Assembly: GCA_002345625.1 (NCBI GenBank)
Contig: DDWE01000065.1
Location: 1-7,967 of the forward strand
DNA from: Desulfuromonadaceae bacterium UBA2294
GTDB taxonomy: Bacteria > Desulfobacterota > Desulfuromonadia > Desulfuromonadales > UBA2294
Length of the DNA stretch: 7,967 nt
Direction of reading: 5' to 3'
Positions within the stretch are counted from its first letter, which is position 1. Each line of letters starts with the position of its first letter. The position numbers and the translations under genes are program-made. This document shows, piece after piece, positions 1-5,799 of the stretch. The notes under the pieces were generated by a model. It did not search any database and was not told where the DNA came from. It saw only the letters and a list, made by a program, of their open reading frames with translations.

Positions 1-600
1 GCTGGCAGCGTCGGCAAAGCCGGCCTGTGCCATGCGGCGGATCTTCTGAGTGTCATAGGCGGTGAGACCGATGAAGATAAAGACGCCGATGTAGCTGATG
101 ATCCAGTAGACCATCTCACTGTGCAGAAAGAAGTTGGCGACCGAGGCGATAATCAGGCCGATCAGACCCATGAACAAAAAACTGCCCCATGAGGTCAAAT
201 CGCGCTTGGTCACGGCACCATAGACACTCATGACGCTGAAGGTTGCAGCGGTGATGAAGAAGGTGCTGGCGATGGATGAATCGGTATAGACCAGAAAGAT
301 GAATGACAGGGTCAGCCCGTTGAGCGCTGAATAGAGCAGGAACAGCGCGGCCGCAGACGTGGCGCTCAAGCGATTGATGGCTGCAGATATAGCGAACACC
401 AGACCAAGTTCGCCGATCAACAGGCCGAAGAAAAGAATCCGGTTGGTGAATATGGCGTTGAGTAGTGGGGGATAGGAGAGGGTGCCGTAAGCGACCAGGG
501 AGGTCAGCAACAGGCCGAAGGCCATCCAGTTGTAGACCGAAACAAACAGGCTGCGTTCTCCGGTGGCGGCGGCAGTGGCTTCGATGTACGGGCTTTGCAT
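1..600 (-). CDS. Bax inhibitor-1/YccA family membrane protein (partial, C-terminus cut off)
   Basis: A leftward open frame of 200 codons starts at an ATG (598-600) and runs off the window start, so the C-terminus is missing. A ribosome-binding AGGAG lies 10 bases before the ATG. The protein is very hydrophobic, with about seven membrane segments (roughly residues 25-42, 55-73, 80-91, 94-106, 111-128, 138-158, 164-181). Family signatures seen are the segment TKRDLTSWG (131-139) and AYDTQKI (181-187); in the characterised homologue BsYetJ the Asp of the latter belongs to a pH-sensing aspartate pair. The family (YccA, YbhL, BI-1) acts in the inner membrane; YccA modulates FtsH proteolysis and BI-1/YetJ members leak calcium. 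Which role applies here cannot be told. It lies 45 bases downstream of the beta-barrel gene on the same strand with no terminator between, so co-transcription is possible. Usual family length is 220-240 residues, so about 20-40 are missing. Confidence 0.93.
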   Translation of the reverse strand, partial: MQSPYIEATAAATGERSLFVSVYNWMAFGLLLTSLVAYGTLSYPPLLNAIFTNRILFFGLLIGELGLVFAISAAINRLSATSAAALFLLYSALNGLTLSFIFLVYTDSSIASTFFITAATFSVMSVYGAVTKRDLTSWGSFLFMGLIGLIIASVANFFLHSEMVYWIISYIGVFIFIGLTAYDTQKIRRMAQAGFADAAS

Positions 601-645
601 GGGCAGTGGGCTCCTGGTTTCTCGTTGTGATCGAATGGGCAGTTG

Positions 646-1560
646 TTAAAAATGATAGACAAAGCGCAGGTTGTAGCGATCTCCCTGCGGCCGGTTACGC
701 ACCCGGTACTCATAGTAAGCATTGGCAAACAGGTGTGCATCTTGAGAGAAGTGCCAGACCAGTCCCGGGCCGACAGCGGCAACCCTCTCCGGAGCATCGG
801 TTTTAACCCCGTCGTACCTGGAGTCGGTGAATTGGTAGAGGCCATAGCCATTGACGCCGATACGCAGTTGTTTCGATAGCACTTCGTAGGCAACCGCATA
901 ATTGTAATGGATCGCCTGGCCCGGCTTGATTTCTCCGGGCGCACCCGGTGTGCCGACGAAAGGATCGTCATTCTTGCCGTTGAGCAGATAGTGCAGACGC
1001 CAGGAGGCGGTGACCTTGGGCCCGAGGAAGGCCGTCGCCGCCCAGTAGGGGTTGAAGGACCAGTGGTTGCTCCCCTGGTTCAGCGCCTTGTTGTGATCGT
1101 AGTCACCGGTGGGGAAAATGGTTTGCAGCTCAATCCGGTGCATGAAGATCGGCCCCTTTTCACCCATGATCGGGTCCCATTGCAGGAACGGGCCAATGAG
1201 CAGGTCGCCGAAGCCGGTACCGTTGTCGGGGAGGACATCGGCATCAAATGAGACCAGGGGCAGCATGACATTGACCCCCCACTTGCCGCCAAGCAGCAGC
1301 GGTTGGTTCGACTGATAGACATATTGGGTCATGGCGACTGTGACGTCGACCTGGGCGCCGGGAGGTGCATTCCCCCTGAGTTTGTCGGCAGTATAATACT
1401 GCACATATTCAGTCAGGTAGTGCCCGGGGCCGGCCGGCGGGCCGCCATCGAGAAAACTGGTGAAGCCGAGATTGACGGCCGGCAGGTCGTAGGCGGCAAC
1501 CGGTGAAACGCACAATGTCAAGCCCGTTAGAGTGAGCAGCAGGCGGATGAGACGGGTCAT
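646..1560 (-). CDS. SphA/MetA-pathway-of-phenol-degradation family outer-membrane protein
   Basis: This gene encodes 304 residues. The ATG at 1558-1560 is preceded by GGGAGG with a 5-base gap. Residues 1-23 form a Sec signal peptide ending in VAA, with mature protein from YDLP. The rest is a run of alternating beta-strand-like segments rich in aromatic and Gly residues (for example GGKWGVNVMLPL, GTGFGDLLIGPFLQW, IELQTIFPTGDYD), ending in a beta-barrel-like C-terminal strand with terminal Phe (RFVYHF). GDLxxGP followed by an FPTGDYD-like turn is typical of the Phenol_MetA_deg/SphA family, which is found in many Gram-negatives, often with no link to phenol. The likely place is the outer membrane; the substrate is unknown. 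No aromatic-degradation genes are nearby, so the family name should not be taken as function. A plausible sigma-70 promoter lies upstream at 1608-1636. Confidence 0.85.
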   Translation of the reverse strand: MTRLIRLLLTLTGLTLCVSPVAAYDLPAVNLGFTSFLDGGPPAGPGHYLTEYVQYYTADKLRGNAPPGAQVDVTVAMTQYVYQSNQPLLLGGKWGVNVMLPLVSFDADVLPDNGTGFGDLLIGPFLQWDPIMGEKGPIFMHRIELQTIFPTGDYDHNKALNQGSNHWSFNPYWAATAFLGPKVTASWRLHYLLNGKNDDPFVGTPGAPGEIKPGQAIHYNYAVAYEVLSKQLRIGVNGYGLYQFTDSRYDGVKTDAPERVAAVGPGLVWHFSQDAHLFANAYYEYRVRNRPQGDRYNLRFVYHF

Positions 1561-1607
1561 AGGTGCCTCCCAAAGAATGAATGCCGTCGCGGCGGTTTAA
1601 TTCGTAG

Positions 1608-1636
1608 ATTCTGTACTGAGGAACCGCAGAAGTCAA
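1608..1636 (-). promoter_or_regulatory. Candidate sigma-70 promoter for the beta-barrel gene, in the divergent intergenic region
   Basis: Reading leftward, TTGACT (1631-1636; 5 of 6 to the -35 consensus) is followed after exactly 17 bases by CAGAAT (1608-1613; 4 of 6 to the -10 consensus). This would start transcription near 1600, leaving a leader of about 40 bases. The divergent region 1561-1784 must also hold the promoter of the peroxiredoxin-like gene. A TATAAA at 1702-1707 is a possible rightward -10, but I see no convincing -35 for it. I see no clear operator in this region. Confidence 0.45.
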
Positions 1637-1784
1637 CGGTTCAAACTGAATTCAGCTTTTCGCGAACCGATAGTCGTTTCATCGGTGCAGATTTATTACT
1701 GTATAAATGAGGTTCTTTTCTTTGTCCGGATTTCGATTTTGATTCATCGTGTTATTCTTAAGCCAGGTGAAAGAGAGGTGTCCT

Positions 1785-2435
1785 ATGACTCTGAATGAAA
1801 GACTGCGCGAAATGAAAGCACTGTCGCGGGGGAAGCTCCCCGCAGAAACTCAGCAGATCATGGCTGATGCGCTGCAAGCAGTCGAATCGACCGGTCAACA
1901 CCAACGTGCCCTGAAAGCCGGCGATCGTGCGCCGGGTTTCACTCTGGAGGATCATAGCGGCCGGCTCTGGTCGTCGTTGGAGCTTTTGCGACAGGGCCCA
2001 CTGGTGGTGAATTTTTACCGGGGGAGTTGGTGACCGTACTGCAATGCGGAGCTGGAGGCTCTGCAAACAGTCCTGAGCGAGATTCAAACCCTGGGTGCCA
2101 GCCTGGTGGCCATCTCGCCGATTGAACAGCGCTTTGCTCGTGGCACAGTTGAAAAATACGGTTTGCAGTTCCCGGTGCTGGTCGATCCTGGTAATCGCGT
2201 TGCCAGCGACTTTCAGCTGACGATCACTGTCCCTGAACCGCTGCGCACAGTCTACCTCGGTTTCGGTATCGACCTGGAACGGGTCAATGGCAACAATAGC
2301 TGGACCCTGCCGTTGCCGACGCGCTATGTGATCGGTCGTGACGGGGTCATCGTCGCGGCGCAGACCAACACCGATCATACCCTGCGTCCGGAACCGGAGG
2401 AGACCCTGGCCGTGTTGCGGCAGCTTGCAGGGTGA
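1785..2435 (+). CDS. Selenocysteine-containing peroxiredoxin-like (AhpC/TSA, thioredoxin-fold) protein; TGA at 2031-2033 read as Sec
   Basis: Read through one in-frame TGA, this is a 216-residue protein with selenocysteine at residue 83. The ATG at 1785 has an AGAGAGG ribosome site 6 bases upstream; an upstream in-frame GTG (1749) has none. Residues 1-45 are a helical N-terminal extension, and a thioredoxin fold follows from about residue 46 (GDRAPGFTLED). The catalytic motif is NFYRGSW-U-PYCNAEL (76-90). The peroxiredoxin-like family normally has FYRGxWCPYC there, so Sec replaces exactly the first catalytic Cys and Cys86 is the likely resolving partner (UxxC). After the TGA, homology continues without a shift (VAISPIEQ, FPVLVDPGNRVA, LPLPTRYVIGRDGVI, RPEPEE) to the TGA stop at 2433. 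The base after the Sec codon is C, and a SECIS-like hairpin follows. Likely role: thiol-dependent peroxide or disulfide reduction, probably cytoplasmic (no signal peptide). It requires SelA, SelB, SelC and SelD encoded elsewhere. The alternative is a point mutation creating a pseudogene, which is less likely given the hairpin. Confidence 0.9.
2038..2071 (+). promoter_or_regulatory. Bacterial SECIS-like hairpin directing Sec insertion at the upstream UGA
   Basis: Four bases after the TGA (2031-2033) the message can fold into a two-part stem-loop. The outer stem is ACUG (2038-2041) with CAGU (2068-2071). A small internal loop (CAA opposite AA) follows, then an 8-bp inner stem UGCGGAGC (2045-2052) with GCUCUGCA (2058-2065), seven Watson-Crick pairs plus one G-U. 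The apical loop is UGGAG (2053-2057). The loop begins 19 bases after the UGA and has a G at its second position. This meets the known bacterial SECIS rules: loop 16-37 bases after the UGA, and G in the first two loop positions. It would be bound by SelB carrying Sec-tRNA. The bases also encode conserved family residues, so pairing and coding act together. Confidence 0.82.
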
Positions 2436-2552
2436 AACCTCCGGGCGCGACTAAAATACTGGCGAGAAGGTGCTGAATTGTGTAGGTTGTCGGCCGCCTT
2501 ATTGTTAACCTAATTGCCCTGATACATGACCTTTAGCAAAGACGCATAGCCG

Positions 2553-2846
2553 ATGATGCCCAGCCAAGAGACCATTTTTCCCGATCCCGATGTCACCTGT
2601 GCCGACTGCGCTGCCTGTTGCTGTCGTCTCGATGTTACGCTTCTGACCGAAACCGGGGTCCCTGATCGGTTCATCGAAGTCGATGAGTTTGGTGCCCAGT
2701 ACATGGTGCACTTGCCGGACGGTTGGTGCGCTGCGCTCGACCGCGGCACCATGAAATGCACGATTTACGAAAACCGGCCACTGGTCTGCCGGGAGTTTGT
2801 CATGGGTGATTACGAGTGTCTGTTTGAGCGCGCGGCCAACCCGTAG
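2553..2846 (+). CDS. YkgJ-family cysteine-cluster protein (putative Zn/Fe-chelating)
   Basis: This 97-residue protein carries the CxxCxxCC cluster (C16, C19, C22, C23, plus an extra C24). A second set follows in WCAALDRGTMKCTIYENRPLVCREF: C59, C69 and C79 (residues 58-82). CxIYExRPxxCREF is the hallmark of the YkgJ/UPF0153 family, thought to chelate zinc or iron; its biochemical role is not established. C89 is a further Cys. An in-frame TAG just upstream (2547-2549) limits the start to the ATG at 2553 or the adjacent ATG at 2556. Neither has a strong ribosome site. No signal peptide is seen, so it is probably cytoplasmic. It lies 117 bases after the selenoprotein gene and 31 before the lipocalin, so it may share a transcript with the latter. 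Confidence 0.88.
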   Translation: MMPSQETIFPDPDVTCADCAACCCRLDVTLLTETGVPDRFIEVDEFGAQYMVHLPDGWCAALDRGTMKCTIYENRPLVCREFVMGDYECLFERAANP

Positions 2847-2877
2847 GGCGAACGGATCATTGTGCGAAGGAGACCCC

Positions 2878-3402
2878 TTGAATAAATCATTTTGGTTGTT
2901 GCTGCTTGGACTGTTCGGCTGTGCCCAGATACCCGAAGGGGTGACTGCAGTGCAGGGGTTTGATGTCAATCGCTACCTCGGCACCTGGTACGAGATCGCC
3001 CGACTGGATCACATCTTCGAGCGTGGTCTGAGCAACGTCAGCGCCACTTACAGCCTTAACGACGACGGCAGCCTGAAAGTTATCAACCGCGGCTATGATG
3101 CGCAGCAAAAACGCTGGAAAGAGGCGGAAGGGAGGGCGCTGTTTGTCGCCGGATCCGAGGTCGGCCAGCTGAAGGTCTCCTTCTTCGGGCCGTTCTACGG
3201 TGGCTACAATGTCGTTTCGATCGACGAGGCAGATTATGCTTATGCGCTGGTATGCGGTAACAGCCTGAGTTACCTGTGGATCCTGGCCAGAGAACCGCAA
3301 CTGCCCGCAGCTGTCACCGTCGACCTTGTGCAACAAGCCCGGACCCTGGGCTTTGATACCGATGCACTGATTTATGTTGAACAGGAAGTCGTTGAACCCT
3401 GA
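2878..3402 (+). CDS. blc: Blc-type outer-membrane lipocalin (lipoprotein), TTG start
   Basis: I chose the TTG at 2878 because GGAG (2869-2872) sits 5 bases before it and it gives a sensible signal peptide. Longer versions starting upstream overlap the Cys-cluster gene. The product is 174 residues. Residues 1-14 (MNKSFWLLLLGLFG) are a short lipoprotein signal and C15 is the lipidated Cys; the box LFGC has an unusual Phe at -2. Ala follows the Cys, which does not signal inner-membrane retention, so the outer membrane is likely. The lipocalin hallmark GTWYEIAR is at 35-42, with ATYSLNDDGSLKVINRGYD (56-74), the second conserved stretch around NVVSIDEADYAYALVCG (111-127) and YLWILAREP (132-140). 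Blc binds lysophospholipids or fatty acids and is envelope-stress linked in enterobacteria. Ligand and regulation here are inferred only from the family. Confidence 0.92.
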   Translation: MNKSFWLLLLGLFGCAQIPEGVTAVQGFDVNRYLGTWYEIARLDHIFERGLSNVSATYSLNDDGSLKVINRGYDAQQKRWKEAEGRALFVAGSEVGQLKVSFFGPFYGGYNVVSIDEADYAYALVCGNSLSYLWILAREPQLPAAVTVDLVQQARTLGFDTDALIYVEQEVVEP

Positions 3403-3434
3403 AGCGTTTTTCAGATCAAACAGAGAGGGCTGTT

Positions 3435-3802
3435 GTGTCGGTTGACGCGATTCATGATTCTCTCAATCTGGCGATCCTCCATGACCTCGATGCGATTGTG
3501 ATCACCGCCCTGTTTCTTACCAATGATCTGTCGGTGCTCTCTTAATGAACCTGGCCGCAGACTCTGTTCTGGAGCAGATTATCATGAGCCGCATGGGTGT
3601 GACCCGATTTGCCCCTTATATTCTGGTCGGTGCCTTTCTCTGCGGCTGTGTCCTCAAGTCGGGGGTGCATGCCACCCTGGCCGGGGAGGCTCTTGGGGCC
3701 AGTGCTCGTCTCGGCGTGATGATCGGTTCTCTGGCGTCTTCGGTCTTCGGGCACCTGTTTTTGCGCGCGAGTTTGAAGAGGAGGGTTATAACCCCGGGTT
3801 GA
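3435..3802 (+). pseudogene. nhaA: Decayed nhaA (Na+/H+ antiporter) remnant: frameshifted, internally deleted
   Basis: Two small overlapping frames together match NhaA. Frame one (3435-3545, 36 residues) reads LNLAILHDLDAIVITALFLT then NDLS, like the NhaA segment LAIIDDLGAIIIIALFYTNDLS. Here His replaces the first of the two ion-binding aspartates (D163 in E. coli). Homology then moves by one base to the frame beginning at 3545 (85 residues, stop 3800-3802), with RFAPYILVGAF and VLKSGVHATLAG (about 3650-3685). After GEALG (about 3697) it jumps directly to ARLGVMIGSLASSVFGHLFLR, which matches the extreme C-terminus of NhaA. Roughly 120 residues are missing at the junction, and the N-terminal ~155 residues are absent upstream, where the lipocalin lies. 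Three lesions (5' loss, frameshift, internal deletion) plus loss of the key Asp make a working antiporter very unlikely. The TAATG stop/start overlap could still let both fragments be translated. Confidence 0.78.
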
Positions 3803-3828
3803 GCTGTATCCGAACTGAGTTCAAACCC

Positions 3829-3857
3829 AAAGGGGCTGGCGTGATGCCGGCCCCTTT
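3829..3857. terminator. Strong hairpin between convergent genes, probable bidirectional terminator
   Basis: A 12-bp stem (3829-3840 with 3846-3857; one G-T pair, GC-rich core flanked by AAA and TTT) closes a 5-base loop GTGAT. It lies 26 bases after the nhaA remnant and 5 bases beyond the stop of the leftward DNA ligase gene, where a shared intrinsic terminator is expected. On both strands the T-run is short and partly inside the stem (TTTCATGTTTAG rightward, TTTGGGTTT leftward), so efficiency is uncertain. Confidence 0.75.
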
Positions 3858-3862
3858 CATGT

Positions 3863-5632
3863 TTAGTCGAGCTCCAGATCATGCAAGCGTTTTAAAAGCC
3901 GTCGTCCGCCGGTCGTGCGGAAGAATGTCTGGATATTATCGGCAGCGTTGACGCTGACCCCGGAGATGCTGGCAAGCTGCTGTGGATCGTTGGCGACGAG
4001 GGCCGCTAGGGTGTCGAAACGTCCTTCAAGTGCAGCGCAGGTTTGCCGTCCGACGCCGGGAACACCGACGGCGGCAAGCAGTCGGTGTGGGGGCGAGCGC
4101 CGGGCGCTGCGGATCGTCGCCGCCATCTCTTCGGCTTGCAACAGGCCGACACCGGAGATGGCGGCAAGGGTGCCTGACTCCAGTTCGAGAATGGAGGGTA
4201 GATCGCTGATCTGCCCGGTATCGACCAGGCCGGCGAGCCGTTTCGGGCCAAGACCACCGATGGCCAGACCCTGTTTGCCACAGAAATGTTCGGCACGGGC
4301 GAGGAACTGCTCGCGGCAGAGTGGGGTGAAGGTCAGACAGGCATCCATGGCTAACGGCTGCGCAACAAGCACGGCGGCGTCGGGATTGGTCGGTTTGTCG
4401 ATCACATCGATGATCTGCGGAATGATATCGCCGGCCAGGGCAACGATGACCTCATCCCCAACCAGCAGATTGAGGCGGGCAATCTGGGCGGCGCCGTGCA
4501 GTGAGGCGCGCCTGACCTGTACGCCGCCAATTTTTACCGGGGCCACTTCGGCGACCGGCGTCTGTCGACCGCTGCGACCGGTGCTCCAGTTGATGGCGGT
4601 GACGGTGGTCCGGGCCGTGGCCGGCGGAAACTTCCACGCTGCCGCCCAGAGTGGGGCGCGGCTGCCGGCGCCGAGTTGCCGGCGGAGTTTTGGCGTGTCG
4701 ATTTTGACCACGATACCATCGACGGCGAACGGTAATGTCTCGCGTTGGGCGAGAAGCCGGCGGTAGGCACGGCGGATGTCGGCCAGGGTTTGCGCGCTGC
4801 TGGTCCAGCTGGTCTCGACCGGTAGCCCCCAGGCTGATAGCTGTTTCAGTCTGGACAGGTTCGAGCTTCCTGGCAGGTCCGGCGTAGCGCTGATGACCTC
4901 AAAGGGGAAGAAACGCAGCGCCGCCAATGCGGCTGGCACAGGGCTGGTGCTGCGCAGGGTGGCGGCGGCCAGATGACGTGGCGTTGCATAGTCCTGATCG
5001 TCCGGCAGAGCGCGGAATGCGGCGAGGTCGGCGTAGACTTCTCCGCGCAGCACCAGGCGGTTCGGAAACGGTGGCGTCAGTCGGTTCGGAATGCCGCGGA
5101 TGGACCGGGCGCGGGTGGTGACATCGTTGCCGATGCGGCCATCACCACGCGTTGCTGCCGAAATCAACACACCTTTTTCGTAGCAGAGTTCCAGTGGCAG
5201 GCCGTCAACTTTGGGTTCGACGGTGTAGACGACGTCCGCTTGCAACTTATCCGTCCGCTTCAGCAGAGCCTGTACCGTCTCCGCGTCCGAGGATGAGTTG
5301 AGCCCGAGCATGGCGCTTTCGTGACGCAGGCTCAGCGGCCCGACCTCCTCCCCGTCGATCATTTTGACTGGGGAATTCGCCGCACACAGGTGCGGAAAAC
5401 AGGCCTCCAGTTGCGTCAACTCCGATCGCAAGCGATCAAACGCCGCGTCGGAGATCTCGGAGCGCTGCTCCTGATAATAGAGCCGGTTGTGGTAGTGGAT
5501 GTTTGCGCTGAGAGTGTTGATGCGGTTGCTGGCGGTGGTGTCATCGAGGATCGGACAGGCGGCGCGGGATGTGACCGGTAAAAACGTGAGCAGTAAAGTG
5601 AACAGAAAAATGGCGTGACGCGCTGGCAGCAT
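3863..5632 (-). CDS. ligB: LigB-type NAD-dependent DNA ligase with N-terminal signal peptide
   Basis: This gene encodes 589 residues. The ATG at 5630-5632 is preferred over one 15 bases upstream because the GGAGGGGG between them is its ribosome site. Residues 1-24 (hydrophobic run IFLFTLLLTFLPV, then TSRA) look like a Sec signal peptide. NAD-ligase motifs follow in order: Ia region YHNRLYYQ and ISDAAFDRL (47-68, with Phe for the usual Tyr), motif I EPKVDG (139-144; K141 is the AMP-accepting Lys), TRGDGRIGNDVT (161-172), motif III LRGEVY (195-200), motif IV DGIVVK (305-310), motif V WKFP (333-336), and an OB fold with TGRSGRQTPVAEVAPV (351-366). The Zn-finger is degenerate (C432, C439, C451 only). 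Helix-hairpin-helix repeats occupy about 455-570, and there is no BRCT domain. Length, signal-like start, missing finger and missing BRCT all match E. coli LigB rather than LigA. The catalytic residues look intact. The normal replicative LigA is expected elsewhere. Confidence 0.9.
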   Translation of the reverse strand: MLPARHAIFLFTLLLTFLPVTSRAACPILDDTTASNRINTLSANIHYHNRLYYQEQRSEISDAAFDRLRSELTQLEACFPHLCAANSPVKMIDGEEVGPLSLRHESAMLGLNSSSDAETVQALLKRTDKLQADVVYTVEPKVDGLPLELCYEKGVLISAATRGDGRIGNDVTTRARSIRGIPNRLTPPFPNRLVLRGEVYADLAAFRALPDDQDYATPRHLAAATLRSTSPVPAALAALRFFPFEVISATPDLPGSSNLSRLKQLSAWGLPVETSWTSSAQTLADIRRAYRRLLAQRETLPFAVDGIVVKIDTPKLRRQLGAGSRAPLWAAAWKFPPATARTTVTAINWSTGRSGRQTPVAEVAPVKIGGVQVRRASLHGAAQIARLNLLVGDEVIVALAGDIIPQIIDVIDKPTNPDAAVLVAQPLAMDACLTFTPLCREQFLARAEHFCGKQGLAIGGLGPKRLAGLVDTGQISDLPSILELESGTLAAISGVGLLQAEEMAATIRSARRSPPHRLLAAVGVPGVGRQTCAALEGRFDTLAALVANDPQQLASISGVSVNAADNIQTFFRTTGGRRLLKRLHDLELD

Positions 5633-5697
5633 GGTTTCCCCCTCCATCTGAAGCGATATGTGTTTAACGGTTCGGGTTTTAATACAAAATCATTTTA

Positions 5698-5780
5698 ACG
5701 CAGAGACGCCGAGGCGCAGAGCTTATCATCGAGTCAAGTGGGTTTTTACGTGTATTCTCAGCGCCTCTGCGCCTCTGCGT
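5698..5780. repeat. Imperfect inverted repeat with 24-base arms (GCAGAG-rich), 35-base spacer
   Basis: The left arm at 5698-5721 begins ACGCAGAGACGCC. The reverse complement of the right arm at 5757-5780 begins ACGCAGAGGCGCA. The arms match at 21 of 24 positions, around a 35-base AT-richer centre (5722-5756). Each arm is itself built of short GCAGAGRCG-like units. The element fills most of the 167-base gap between the ChaN-PDZ gene (stop at 5800) and the ligase start (5632). Arms of this composition resemble dispersed intergenic palindromes seen in many proteobacterial genomes; I infer a repeat family or small non-autonomous element, but only one copy is in view. It could also act as a terminator for the ChaN-PDZ transcript. 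Confidence 0.7.
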
Positions 5781-5799
5781 CAATAATTTAGTTCAAGTC

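Noticed and set aside
604..645. Repeated ACTGCCCAT in the gap between the two leftward genes
   Set aside because: A short match that overlaps the start codon region once and is too small to separate from chance.
1758..2378. Leftward 206-codon open frame across the selenoprotein gene, which might suggest the TGA lies in a non-coding strand
   Set aside because: Its translation shows no family features, whereas the rightward frame has continuous peroxiredoxin-like motifs on both sides of the TGA.
2106..2435. Separate 109-residue protein starting at a GTG after the TGA
   Set aside because: No ribosome site at 2106, and it would begin inside a thioredoxin fold after the catalytic motif. It is the second part of the selenoprotein.
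2797..2877. Longer lipocalin start that overlaps the Cys-cluster gene
   Set aside because: The extra 27 residues are the Cys-cluster gene read in another frame and would bury the lipoprotein signal. The TTG at 2878 has a well-spaced ribosome site.
3783..3794. 12-base palindrome GGGTTATAACCC at the end of the nhaA remnant
   Set aside because: It has no loop bases and cannot fold as a useful hairpin. It may be an operator, but nothing else supports that.
3915..4766. Rightward 283-codon open frame antisense to the ligase
   Set aside because: Low-complexity Ala/Arg/Ser/Pro composition, no ribosome site, and it lies wholly within a gene whose catalytic motifs are all recognisable.
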